Of a stretch of 64,000 nt of DNA, positions 34,645 to 46,032 are shown one piece after another; within the stretch, counting starts at the first letter, position 1; each line of letters begins with the position of its first letter. This DNA comes from Dipteris shenzhenensis (taxonomy: Eukaryota; Polypodiophyta; Polypodiopsida; Gleicheniales). The DNA lies in the NCBI GenBank assembly GCA_047967505.1, contig CM106538.1. One strand, written 5' to 3'. The notes under the pieces are model-generated. The model did no database searches. It had not been told where the DNA came from and worked only from the letters and a program-made list of their open reading frames with translations. Position numbers and translations under genes: made by a program.

Positions 34645-35967
34645 ATGCGAAAAATATTCTCGAAGTGTCTTTGCATGAGCTTGTTATCAAAAACGCAGGA
34701 AGATTTGGAAAAGTATTTTAACTTAGGGGAAAGAGGGATGGATAAGCTTTGTGTGGATCTTTCCTCTGATGTCATTACCATGATGAAGAATGAAGATCCA
34801 CAATGGAATATGCAATATGAATTTCAAGATAATTTTTGTGTGAGTATTCGCATAGAACTAGGGAGAGTTAAAAGTGTTTATGAAAAGCGGACAAGCACAT
34901 TCAATCTCAGAGATACAAATAATAAAGAAGAGTTGATTGATTGGTTTTCCTTAAAGTGGAAGGCAGTTATGAGTTCAAAGAGGGAAGCATTCAATGCCAG
35001 TTCTTCAAAAGAATGTGTCAATCCCATAGGATTGAAAATGCCATCTTTGTTTTTTCTTGAGAAGCAACAGATTCATGTACAAGAGAAAGATTATGTGCTG
35101 GGTGAAGGCTCATATGGAAGAGTGGTGAAAGGTAACATCATTGGTGTAGACTGCTTTGATCCAAAAGAGACCTTTGCCATTAAGAAACTTAAGGTATCTC
35201 AAAAGCCAAGTGAAAGGGAAGAGAGAAGGTCCATGCGAGAGTTAATGGCAAATATGGAAACAATGCAAGCCCAATTACCTCATAAAGGACTTGTTCGCAT
35301 GATTGCTCGTGTGATAAATCCTCCAAGATTGGTATACCAGTATTGGAATGGGGAGACATTGGACAAATGGTCAAGGTTAAATGCTATGAACTCAGTCTAT
35401 GTGGGAGAGGAGCTAGACCATTTATCTCATGTTCATACTCATGCCGTAAATCTAGCTGGTACTTTGATGGGGACGTTAAAATACATGCATGGAAAAGACC
35501 TTTTGCATAATGACTTGCATCCTTCGAACATTATGCTTCACTTTGATAGTGAGTCTGATAAGGTCTTCATAGGAATTATCGATTGGGGATTAAGCAAGAG
35601 TGATAAATATGTCAATGATGGCAAGGATCGATGTGACCCTCAATTCAAAGAGCGATGCATGCGAAGAAAGTGGTTGGCTCCTGAGTTGTATACTTTTCCA
35701 TATGCAAAGTTTTCCAAGGAAACTGATATTTATGCTACAGCCTTTTCATTGGAAAAGTTGTATCGGCTAGCTTACAAGTACTTTGTTCACATCCAAGATA
35801 CAACTAAGTTAGATCACTTAAAGCATTGGTGGAAGAGAATAGAGGAAATGAGAAATCCTATTCCTAAAGCTAGACCTACTGCAACAGATGTACTCATACA
35901 TTTGAAGTTATATTCAAAGTCACATGTGAAAGTGCATTACGACATGATGCATTGTAACCTTTTGTAG
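34645..35967 (+). CDS. Protein-kinase-like protein, non-RD type
   Basis: The frame is uninterrupted to a TAG at 35965. The first ATG is at 34645, but the frame opens earlier (about 34600) and a splice acceptor-like TTATGTGCAG lies at 34566-34575, so an upstream exon is possible. Counting from 34615, the first 150 residues are unassigned. The kinase fold follows: glycine loop GEGSYGRVVKG (163-173), Lys in FAIKKL (190), Glu in MREL (209), catalytic loop HNDLHPSNIML (298-308) with the Asp kept but Asn before it instead of Arg, metal site DWG (323-325), APE (355-357), DIYATAFSLEKL (371-382) and RPTATDVL. All residues needed for phosphotransfer are present. Substrate and role are unknown. It lies just upstream of a transposase-like gene on the same strand and may be cargo of that element or an independent gene. 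Confidence 0.75.
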   Translation: MRKIFSKCLCMSLLSKTQEDLEKYFNLGERGMDKLCVDLSSDVITMMKNEDPQWNMQYEFQDNFCVSIRIELGRVKSVYEKRTSTFNLRDTNNKEELIDWFSLKWKAVMSSKREAFNASSSKECVNPIGLKMPSLFFLEKQQIHVQEKDYVLGEGSYGRVVKGNIIGVDCFDPKETFAIKKLKVSQKPSEREERRSMRELMANMETMQAQLPHKGLVRMIARVINPPRLVYQYWNGETLDKWSRLNAMNSVYVGEELDHLSHVHTHAVNLAGTLMGTLKYMHGKDLLHNDLHPSNIMLHFDSESDKVFIGIIDWGLSKSDKYVNDGKDRCDPQFKERCMRRKWLAPELYTFPYAKFSKETDIYATAFSLEKLYRLAYKYFVHIQDTTKLDHLKHWWKRIEEMRNPIPKARPTATDVLIHLKLYSKSHVKVHYDMMHCNLL

Positions 35968-36233
35968 CACTACAGTTTCTAAATAATATTCCAAAGATTG
36001 ATGGTTTTCTTTCTAGTACATGATCTATTTATGTATATAAAAAACATTTCAACTTTTTTGTTTTGATATAGTGTTTGTGAAATACTTTATTTTTCTCTCC
36101 TCTTAAGCTAGAATATTGATCTTCAGTAAATATCATTAGTGATTTAGACTATGGCATACCATTTAGAATTTAAAAGTTATGAGTTTATTTATATTTTTCT
36201 CTTATTTTGATTAGGTATACTATTGATCATATC

Positions 36234-39200
36234 ATGGCTTCAAAGACTCACATAAAGGTGTTTGACTATGGATCATCTGAGAAGAAGCTTTTGGGATATG
36301 TTAGAGTGCTTGGTGACTCTACCTATAGCATGATACGTAAGGAGATTATGCAAGATGGAATCATTAATGTTCCTTTTCACTTTGTTATCAAAGATGACAA
36401 TGATGATGAAGGTTGCATACTAAATACAATAAGAAGAACGTTGGAATGTTGAAGAGGATAGGTGTGTTGGTATAAAGAGGTCTCTAAGTACGATTGTCGA
36501 TGAGATCACACCATCAAAACGTGTTTGCAGAACATCAGATAATATTCATAAAGAAGTTGATATTGTAAATGTTGATGAAAGACGTGAGCATGTTTCTTGT
36601 AGTCATGGTTTAAACATGCACAAAAGTAAACTTTTAGCAACGTCTATTCTTGAAGATTGGGATAGTCATTGTGAAAAAGTTCGCAAAAAATTGAGGCAGC
36701 GTAAGACACCTAGAGATGATAAATTTGAGCTCCTCACAGAGGATCTTAATGGAAAGCCTAAAGTTCGAATTTGGTGTGTTGAATGTGGAATGCCATATGG
36801 ATCAGGGTCCATTGAAGGCAAGCAATCAGCTTACACTTGCTTGTCTAATTTTCTAAGAACCCATATTCTAGAAAGCCAGAAACATCAAAAAAGATATGCT
36901 GCCAATCGAGGATTTATCACTGAAGAAGCATGTCTTCGAAAAGATAGCATGAAGGACGCTCAGGACGATGTTGATGATGCAACAATAATTCTTGATGCTA
37001 TTGAGGAAATGCACACTTTCAATAATTCTCATAAAGGTAATCTCCACTAGAAGCATGTAGAGATGACAAAATTCTTTCTTTTGTTAAAATTTTCATAAAT
37101 AGGGTCAAAAAAATATTCTTTTGAAATTTTTCATTATCGAGTATGTTGCAGGAGCAAAGTTTGAGATAGTTGAAGCAACTTTGAATGACTACAAGGATAA
37201 AAATGCTGTAAGTGTGGCATGTGGATATGATGGAAAATGGTTGTTTTTGTGCCCTCGAGGTTTAGATCTACAAACAATTTTATCAGAACATATCAAAGGA
37301 AAAGCTCACATCACTTCTTCCAGCAAGAAATCAATGGAGCCATGTCCAGTATTATCAAGGGTTGTTGGCCGACCTAGGAAGCATTTTGACAAAGATCCAC
37401 GACAAACATCGTTGGGAAGGTTCCTTGTACAAACAAAGGAGTTTAAAGTGTTGCAACCAAAATGTGGTGATACAGGATCTCTTTCTGATTCCTTGACTAA
37501 GTCATTCTTATCTTCATCATCAAATATAAATTTGTTATGTTGGGGATTATGGCAAGCTAATGTTCATGTCAATGGTTGTGAAATTAATATTAAGTCATTT
37601 TTGATGGATCAAAAGATGGGGCATGAATGGTTTTGTGAACCATATACAAAGGCCACTTTACATGATGGGAATATGGAATACAAGATAGATGGATGCTTCA
37701 GGCACATAAATTGTCTTCGTATATCAATCATTGGAGTTCCATTTCAAGGTTTCTCATGTGAACACTGTAAGAAAATTTCAGGTTGTTCTGATTTTCGTAT
37801 GAGAATATATAGGGAGAATCTTGCCGTTCAGAAGAGAGGAACCAGGAAAAGAGGCAAAGGAAGGCGGGTAGACTACCTGACAATTGAAGAGCTAAAAAAT
37901 GCCACTTTTGAGTGTAGGAAAAGTTTGAATGAAGAAAAAAGAAGGCTGTGGTGGGCAACATCAAAAATTGTAATGCTGTCAGTCAGAGTCAAAACTTTGA
38001 ATGAATCAAGTTTTGAATGTATAAATAGGAAAGATGTTCGACGCTTTTGTAACAACATAATTGAAGCTCGTAGACAAGGAAAGTTTGGTGGAAAATCAGC
38101 CTTGTGGGAGTTTTTTCAAGAAGTGGCACAGAACATGTTACGGTCAAAGCAAGGACACAGGTTTAGTGACTCTACAAAAATCATATATGAAGTTATTAAG
38201 CTATGGGGTGGTCCAAGACTACATGAGTTCTTGAGTATAAACCTTGGAGGTCCATCTTTGTCTACCACTAGAAGGCAAGGAAGAAAAGAAATTGAATTTA
38301 TTTGTGGTGAGCACGAATACATATTCGATGCTGTTGGGAAGATCTATATGGATGCAAAAAAAAGATATGGAGTCATTTCTATAGTTCCAGTTATCATAGT
38401 GGAAGATGAGACAACCATTAAGCGTCGAATAAGGTAATTTTAGCTCTCTATGCATTCTACTTTTATCTATATCATCAAGATATTTATAATTGCTATGTTT
38501 GGAAATCTCTCAAAAAGATGAGGAAGTTATTAAACTCTATAATCGTGTTGTGTAGATGGAATGCAAAAGATGACACTCTTATTGGGTTTTGTGGAAAGAA
38601 AGGAGAATATCATCAATGCTCATCAAATGACTCCATTGTTGTTGGTGAAGGCTCACAAGGATACTCGAATATTATAGATGCTTTTCAAAATCATATCATA
38701 GGTCATTATGCTAGACTTTTGATTGTTAATCCTCTTCATGATCTTCTTCCACGTTTGGCTTTGATTGTGCATTGCACATGCAATCGTTTTGATAGTGATT
38801 TTGTAAGGAACCAATGGAATCTTTTGGAGACCATGTGGAATGCAAACCTGAAAGATAAAGTTGGACCCATAATTGGACATGCTTCAGATGGAGATAGTAG
38901 AAGACGAAAGTTGATGCTTGAAGACTATTTGGAGAAAAGCGAACAACCTTTTGCTATCAATTGGTGTGGATGGAATATGAGAGCAAAAATTGTAGGAGGA
39001 AATGTGTATGGCCTTCATGATCAAGACTTTGTACACTGTGGAAAGAAACTTACAAGCCCACTTGATAGTCCTACTCGACAACTAGCAATTGGATGTGTTT
39101 GGATCACACTAAATCATGTATCTATTGTTTACAATTCTTTTTCAATTGAGGAGCACAAGCTACGAGATGGAGATATTCAAAGGAATGATCGACAAAATTG

Positions 39201-41200
39201 GGGAGCAACTCAAAGGATTGCAAGTAGACAAGTACAGAAATGTTTGAGAAAACTTTAAAAAAAAGAAAGAAGTATGAAGGGGACTGAGGCCTATTTGATG
39301 ATTGTTGCTGATTATATTGATATTTTCTTGTCACCATATTTGATCTTGAAGGAGCGTGTGGTGCTTGCAGCCAAGGTAGTCTTCTTTTTCAAAATTTGGC
39401 GACTATGGATTCATCACCATCCAACCTACACCTTGAAGAAAAATTTCATGAGTAAGGAGGCTTATACGGACTGCATACTTTCTTGTCATTTTGTTGTATT
39501 GCTCATAAAGATGTTTTGAGATTTTTATCCTAATCTGAAGTCTCCACTACATCTTACCGGTTCTGATGCTGCTGAAATCTATTTTAGTAAAGTTGGAGGC
39601 ATGATTGGGCAAGAAAGAGCATTTGATCTTGGAGATCTTCTACATAGCATTGGTAGCTTGAATAAAATTGCCATGCATGAGTGTGCTCAAAATGGTCTAA
39701 CTTTCTCTAGGGCTCATAAAAAGCAAGAGCATATATGGAAACATTTGAATAAACAAGAAGGGATGATTGAAGAAAATCTAGGTGACTATGAGAGTGTTTC
39801 TTCTGATGAAAAGATGATTGATGCATTGAAGGAGGGCTTACAACAAGCTCACATACTATGCGAGTCTTTGGATTTGAAACCTAGCAAGGCTGAAGACTTG
39901 AAATGGTGGTTTCAACCTTCGCTGGATACAGGGTCTACATGGTGTAAGCTAGATGCTGAAATGGGAGAAGCTGATGAGAATGATGACTTTGTGGAGCCAT
40001 GTGGTGAAGAAGAATCTATGGACGAGAATAGCAATGAAAGTGAAGAGGTTATTGCACTTAGTGAGATTAGACATGAAATTGATGACATTTTGAAGGAAAC
40101 AAGAAACATGCCCCCTAAGAAAAACATTAGCCCCATTGTAGAGGTGGATGGAAAGTTTATTTTCAAATCAACATTGGTGAGCCAACTCAATGGATGTCCA
40201 ACCTTGTCAAAAGATAGACTCACAAGGATAAAGCAAGGTGTTTACTTCAACCATGAAGCAAAAGCACAATCATCAAATGGAAATTTATTTGGCATAGGTT
40301 GTGATTGTGCTCTGTATACTTTCATGATGACACAAAAGGACAAGGAAATCAACACATGAAAAGAAATGGCAAAGCTACAAACACGAGGAAGATGGATGCA
40401 ACTCATGGTACATGGTACTTAGGAAGAGTTCAAAAGATGAGGAAGAAAGTCGGAGGGAGGTACGTGGATTATAAGCATGGCTTTGATTTAGCAGATAGGC
40501 CCCAAGGTTTGGAAGTTCAGCTTGGATGGTATCAAAGGGCAAAAGGAGCACAAATGTTTACTTATGATTTGACAGACTTAAACATGGTGGACATTGAAAC
40601 AATTATTGCATTAGCAAATTTGACATATATTGTAAGAACAGACAAGTACCAGCTAGATGAGAATGACTACAGAGTTTTTAATGACTTTTTGAAAAGTGCT
40701 AGGTAAGTTTACTTTGCATTTTTCATGCAAGGTAAAACTTTCCAAAATGTTTTATAATGAGCTACATCATCTAAGGATCATCCTTGGCTAATTTTGGTTT
40801 CAGATAATGATATGTCACATGTATCGCATAAGGAGTTGGGCTAGTTCTTGAGGCAAAATTCTACATTTTTTTGTAAGTCAAATACCTTAAGATAAACTTG
40901 AACACAAACTTTTCTTCATATATAATTCTATATTTTTTGTAAGTCAAGTAATTTAGATAAACTTGAGTGCAAACGTTTTCTAGCTATATCTAACATTAAT
41001 CATGCAAAATTCTTGATTCTTATTGGTGAATAAACAGGACAATACTGGATGGAGGGTCGAATTTGGAAGCCAAGTGGCCTGTTTTAGGGCCCTCCCTTGG
41101 CTATAATCTTTACACTATAAACAAGACAATTCCACATCCTCTGTGTTATCCAGCTGAGGTCATTCAAGGATCCATCGATGAGGAGGAGAAGTCTGTGTAA
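36234..41200 (+). pseudogene. Multi-exon DDE-transposase-like gene of unassigned family, degenerate
   Basis: Exons: 36234-37036, 37152-38433, 38556-40702, 41038-41200. All three introns are GT-AG and the phases join. Order of parts: an N-terminal small domain (HIKVFDYGSSEKKLLGYVRV); zinc-finger-like clusters WCVECG...H.....H (about 36772-36890), CGYDGKW..C...H....H (about 37217-37310) and CEHCKKISGC (about 37762); candidate catalytic Asp/Glu in VEDETTIKRRIRW; GHASDGDSRRRK (38876-38911); a D-x2-H-x2-K-like motif LHDQDFVHCGKKL (about 39016); LTGSDAAEIYFSKVGGMIGQ (about 39556-39615); and a tail, GTWYLGRVQKMRKKVGGRY. The layout recalls DDE transposases of the P/THAP9 or Kolobok kind, but I cannot assign a superfamily. 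Lesions: a frameshift near 36440, TAA at 39256-39258 in an A run, TGA at 39517-39519, and a frameshift near 40315. Confidence 0.6.
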
Positions 41201-41440
41201 CAACCTTTAGTCTAGCTATCTCTATCTGATTTTTTGCCACGTCTAAGTCTAAGGTTTTGATTAAACTCTTGATGACAAGTCTTGGTTGTAACTTGTATCT
41301 ATTTTTAGATATCAATATGCTTGTACTTTGGATTCAACTCTACCTTTTCATTTGGTACTTTTGATGAAATTTGGCTATAGCTTGCACTACATCAACATAA
41401 TGCTACTACATGCATCATATTTAATATAAAAACTCCCATT

Positions 41441-41972
41441 AGATTAACACAAGGTTAAAGTTTAAGCCATCTTCTTATAAGTTTGTGCCATTTTATTCAT
41501 AGTTCAATTCAAGTAACTTCATGCAAATCTCTAGTAGGTAGTGACAATTTCGGAGCATGCAAGAGAAACAAAATTGGATAAGGTGGAGTAAATACATGAG
41601 AATTTGAGAATTGAAAAGATCAAAAGTTGAAAATACGTTCTATTAGGTACTAGTATGGATGTAAAGCATGCATCTAGGCGACATACAATTAAAATGGTTT
41701 TATTCAATTATACAATAGATTAACACAAGGTTAAAGTTTAAGCCATCTTCTTATAAGTTTGTGCCATTTTACTTCATGCAAATCTCTAGTAGGTAGTGAC
41801 AGTTTGGGAGCATGCAAGGGAAACAAAATTGGATAAGGTCAAGTAAATACATGAGAATTTGAGAATTGAAAAGATCAAAAGTTGAAAATACGTTCTATTA
41901 GGTACTAGTATGGATGTAAAGCATGCATCTCAGCGACATACAATTTAAATGGTTTTATTCAATTATACAATA
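41441..41972. repeat. Tandem duplication of ~276 bp
   Basis: AGATTAACACAAGGTTAAAG begins both copies, at 41441 and 41717. The copies continue nearly identically to the shared end TTTTATTCAATTATACAATA. The second copy lacks about 20 bp (the ATTCATAGTTCAATTCAAGT segment) and has a few substitutions. It lies just 3' of the transposase-like gene. Confidence 0.9.
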
Positions 41973-42204
41973 CAATTTCTCAGAAGTAGCATTTGTTTCA
42001 ACTTACACTGAAATGTACAAGAGGAGGGCAAAAAATATAGGCTTCTTAAATTTTGAATTTATTGAAGGGATATAATTATTGATCCAAAAATTCATAGTAG
42101 GGGTATATAAATAGATAAAATGTGGTTACAGAGGGGTTTTTTAAATACCTTTCGAACGCACGTTGTATAGCTGGCTTATGTAAGGTGGACCCCCCGAGAT
42201 TGGG

Positions 42205-42430
42205 GTGCCAAGTGTCTTGCACTCAACCATGCGAAATGCCTTCAGTATCTCTCCATCATACTTCAGCTGTGAGATGAAGATCTGTTTTGGCTCTTGCTTA
42301 AATTCAAGGAGAAAGCCTTTAGTGGATCACTTCAGAGTTTTTGGTTGTGTTGCATATGCCCACGTGCCTGTGGAGTCATGGTTAAAGTGCTATCACCATC
42401 CTAGGAGTAATCATAGTAAATAGACTTCCA
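42205..42430 (+). pseudogene. Ty1/copia integrase tail fragment
   Basis: The plus strand reads RRKPLVDHFRVFGCVAYAHV, which matches the copia integrase C-terminal signature (P.V.HLRVFGC.AYAHVP). It is short and isolated. Following sequence to about 42700 shows no further copia motif. Confidence 0.7.
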
Positions 42431-43019
42431 TCATAAAACCATGTAGTCCCATCCATGACCTAAGGCCCTTATATGAAGTTTTATGTGTGAAGTTTGAACA
42501 TGAGACTTTTATGGTTCAAGTTGTATAAGGGTCAAAGGGAAATTAAAATGAGCACTAAAGACACATGTGCAACTGTTGAATGTATTGCGGAGAGATATCG
42601 ACAGATTTTAGCTTTGCCTTGTCGCTCTGGCCATTATCCAATGATCCAAGTTTCGGTCCACCTAAAGATGCTCAAGAGTCTACTCTTATATAGAATCATC
42701 ATCATCATCTGATAGAGCTTGCTAAATTATAAATTCCAAAATGATGCCAGGCATATCAAGCGACAAAATAAGCGTGTCACCCAAAAGCTGCATCAAGCTC
42801 ACTACTCCTTGTAAAAAGAAGAATGCTCAGCAACCCATACACCTTTGATGTTGAAGTTACCATTCCAAGTGCCAGATGTAATTTTGACTTAGTAATTACA
42901 TGCTCCACGACGGAAAGGCTGCCTGTTGCAAAACTAGTTTAGGGTCACAAGCCACCCACAACCAATTGCCCAAAAGGTCATAGGGCCTTAGCACATGGAT
43001 CGGGCTAGCATGGGTTTAG
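42431..43019. other. No gene recognised
   Basis: Only short unmatched frames and a short CAT repeat at about 42696-42710. Confidence 0.4.
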
Positions 43020-43350
43020 GATGGGAATCTTTTTGTCATTATTACACCCATCCTAGACCATTTGGTCCAGGATGGATTTAGAATGGAAGTAGCCACTTTT
43101 TCTCCCATCCTGAACCATGGCCTCTACACCCTAGCAACCAAAATGGGTTCCCCTTTTTTAGGGATTCCAAAACATGTGACGAGGACAAGTGTCCTTCTCC
43201 CCACCTCCTAAACACATGAAATGATGCCATGTGTCCTCTTCCACCTAAAACCAGCCCTAGCTCTTTTTTTGTTAGCATATGGTGGGATGGGAATAGGATA
43301 GAAATATGCATGGGACCACTTGGGACCACCTTTTCCCATTCCCATCCTAT
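43020..43350. repeat. Dispersed non-coding repeat, copy B
   Basis: Homologous to 27160-27400. Near its ends it has GTTTAGGATGGGAATC (about 43015) and CCCATTCCCATCCTATTTT (about 43336), imperfect inverted relatives of each other. This suggests a small non-autonomous inverted-repeat transposon. Confidence 0.55.
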
Positions 43351-43432
43351 TTTTTGAAAGCCACCTTCACTTGCCAATTTGTATTAACCAGGTTAAGCGC
43401 TACCCTCAAGGGCAATTCCAATCGTCAAAGCC

Positions 43433-43436
<4 letters not shown>

Positions 43437-43470
<34 letters not shown>
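43437..43470. repeat. (GT)n microsatellite
   Basis: About 16 GT units followed by GTTTGTTTGTTTT. Confidence 0.9.
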
Positions 43471-43472
<2 letters not shown>

Positions 43473-43929
43473 TTTGTTTTGAATGGCCCATCCGGTAAAG
43501 GTAGTGGTGGGTTGAGATCGAATGCATCACACCCGATTTTGAACAGGTACATGCTTGCCCACATGCAAGTACTTAACTAGATCTGCTTGACAAATAAGCT
43601 CAACGCAAAAGACTCCTGGAAAAGCAGAGATGGAAAAGTAGAGAGAGGACATGTCCCTCAAATCTCCACGTAGGGGAATGGCTTTCCTAGCCAGAAAGTG
43701 TCCCAAAATCAGGCTCATGCCATCCATTGCTCAGAAATCATATTTGGAGGCTTGTAAAGGAAATTTACAAACTAGAAAATGCTAAGTATTTAAGGAGAAC
43801 CTTTGCACCAAGTAATTGCAAACAAGAAGTGTCAAATATTGGCCTAGCATTTGAGTCATGTGCAAATCCCTTACATGTGTCTTACTACTCATTTTGTGTG
43901 TCTAATTCCCTCTTCTCTTCATGGTTTCC
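43471..43929. other. No gene recognised
   Basis: Short frames only. It lies between a GT microsatellite and the 3' cut end of a copia relic. Confidence 0.4.
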
Positions 43930-45060
43930 TGTTATGACAAGGTTGTCCACATAAAGGAGCACGATCATACACCTGCCTCCTTCTCTATAGATGTACAAAT
44001 TTGCATCAAATGGGCCCCTCTTGAACCCATTTTGCAGAAAGTAGGCATCAATCCACTAGTACCACGCTCGTGGGGCCTGTTTTAGCCCGTAAAGTGTTTT
44101 CTTCAGTTTACAAACTTTACCTTCTGAACTGGGGATCACAAAACCTAGTGGTTGTTCCATGTATACCTCCTCGAGATCTCCATTCAGAAAGGCAGATTTT
44201 ACATTTATCTGAAATACGGGCAAACTTTCATGTGCTGCTAAAGCCAAAACACTATGAATTGTGGTTAGTCGAGCTGTGGGAGCAAAAGTATCCTGATAAT
44301 CAAAACCATGTACCTGTGCAAATCCTTTTACCACGAGCCGAGCCTTGTACTTATCCAACGTGCCGTCGGACTTGTACTTGGTCTTGTACACCCACTTGGT
44401 GCTGATTACCTTGCGTTTTGGTGGTCGATCCACAAGGTCCCAAGTGTTGTTCTTCATTATGGAGCCATACTCCGACTGCATAGCCTCCATCCACCTATCA
44501 TCACCCTATGCCTCTTCAAGACACTTCGATTCTTCAGCACGGATCACCTCTGTCATCAAAGTGTAGTTGACCAAGTATTCCTGCCCCCTTCTTTGCTCCT
44601 CTCATCTCTTGGACTAGCGGTGTTTGGATGGTTCCTCCTCAATGGTTGGAGGTTCTCTGCCATCTAAAAGCTGCTTTACCCACTCCGGGAATGGCCGTTG
44701 CCATTGTGGTTCTGCAAGCTCTTCTTCCTCTTCTTTATCTTGAATCCTCCCAAGCACCATTGGGGGAGTTCGGTCTGCTGTTGGTGGTTGTACTGGATGG
44801 ATATCCTAGTCCTAATTGTCTAGGAAGGAAGCATCCTCCTCCACTTGATGCGGCTGTTCTAAGAAGAACACGTCGCGACTTACTATTACCTTCTTGGTAG
44901 CAGGATTATAGAGACAATAACCCTTCGCCTCTTCACTGTAGCCTAAGAAAATACACTTCTGGCTCTTCGGTTCCCATTTGTTCCTGTTAGCATCAGGGAC
45001 ATGGACAAAACAGTTACATCCAAAAACTATGAAATGTGCAGCTGAAGGTTTCTTACCAGA
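43930..45060 (-). pseudogene. Ty1/copia integrase-tail and reverse-transcriptase relic
   Basis: The minus strand reads VFGCNCFVHVPDANRNKWEP, KCIFLGYSEEAKGYCLYNPA and KVIVSRDVFFLEQ (44860-45060), then an acidic linker with stops. From about 44490 it reads MEAMQSEYGSIMKNNTWDLV, STKWVYKTKYKSDG, KARLVVKGFAQVHGFDYQDT and LKKTLYGLKQAPRAWY. After one stop at 44056 it continues FLQNGFKRGPFDANLYIY and CMIVLLYVDNLVIT near 43935. The active-site box is YVDN rather than YVDD. The relic is cut just after this box, so RNase H is missing. Family and orientation are certain. Confidence 0.88.
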
Positions 45061-45809
45061 AAATTAGTGGAGTTGAAGCTTTGCAAGAAAATGTATTCTC
45101 TGACTTGTACAATGGAAGCAAAGGGAAGCCGTACTGATTCTCCAAGTTGTACAATGGAAGCAAAGGGAAGCCATACCAAGCAGCGGGTTCTTCAGACAAA
45201 TGCAAACCACAGTCAAAATTGCCTTGGTGAATTTTATAGAGTGCCAGCTAGTAGTTTAGTGATAGTAGAAGAGATGCATAGCATGTTGACATGTGGAGGT
45301 CTTAACGTTGTGGGCACATTAATGCAGAATCATCATACTAAAGAAAGGGATACTCATGCAGCCATTGATCTAATAGGACATCCTAGTTGTAGATTCGATT
45401 CGGCAACACTCGGTTAGGGGCTCTAATTATCGTCTCCAATCGTATTACTCAGTTTTGTATCGCTGTCATCCACAACATCTTTTTTCTTTTCATTGTCCTC
45501 CCTACCTTCTGTGCTTCCATTGTGCCTGATCATTTTCTATGCTACGCAATCTTCTTCTTTGCCACCCTCATCCCCCCTCAGCTCCTAGGTAGTGTTTGTA
45601 ATCATGGAGGAGAGGAGAGACTGTTATGATTACCAAAGGAGGAAGGCTTCAAAAATGATGTCCTCACAAGGATTTTGTAGGCCAATCAACTTATGAAGTT
45701 CACAAGTCCTGCCACCACGGACAGAGGTATGGGACAAAGTTGGCCAAAGAAATCTTGGATTCCTACGACAAAGAGGACCACATTGTCATCATCAATGACA
45801 CCATGCCTG
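45061..45809. other. Intergenic; 42-bp tandem pair and pre-insertion flank
   Basis: TGTACAATGGAAGCAAAGGG occurs at 45106 and 45148, a 42-bp tandem pair inside an unassigned frame (45067-45417). The right part, 45600-45809, joins in sense to 51673 onward once the copia element at 45810-51672 is removed. It reads KLAKEILDSYDKEDHIVIIN on the plus strand, perhaps part of an older element. Confidence 0.4.
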
Positions 45810-45979
45810 TGAGAGTGCTCTCAACGGAAGCAAGAACGGAAGAAGGAGAGAGAGAGACAGAGAGCCACACAAGTTTGGTGGGTGCAGAACCACCCTAATC
45901 TTCTTTTTCATTCATTTATATATGTGTTTGAGTATTGTACATAACTAGGGTTAAGGCACAGTGACCTTTAACCCCCACA
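45810..45979 (-). repeat. 3' LTR of the young copia element
   Basis: 170 bp. The minus strand starts TGTGGGGGTTAAAGG and ends GAGCACTCTCA. It contains CATATATAAATG, a likely TATA box (plus about 45915-45926). It differs from the right LTR at two positions (CACACAAG against CACACGAG, and AACTAGGG against AACTGGGG). The adjacent AAGTGGGAGGT on the minus strand (plus 45980-45990) is the polypurine tract. Confidence 0.95.
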
Positions 45980-46032
45980 ACCTCCCACTTAAAGGACAAT
46001 GTGCCTTTAAGGGAGAACAACCAGTGAGCATA

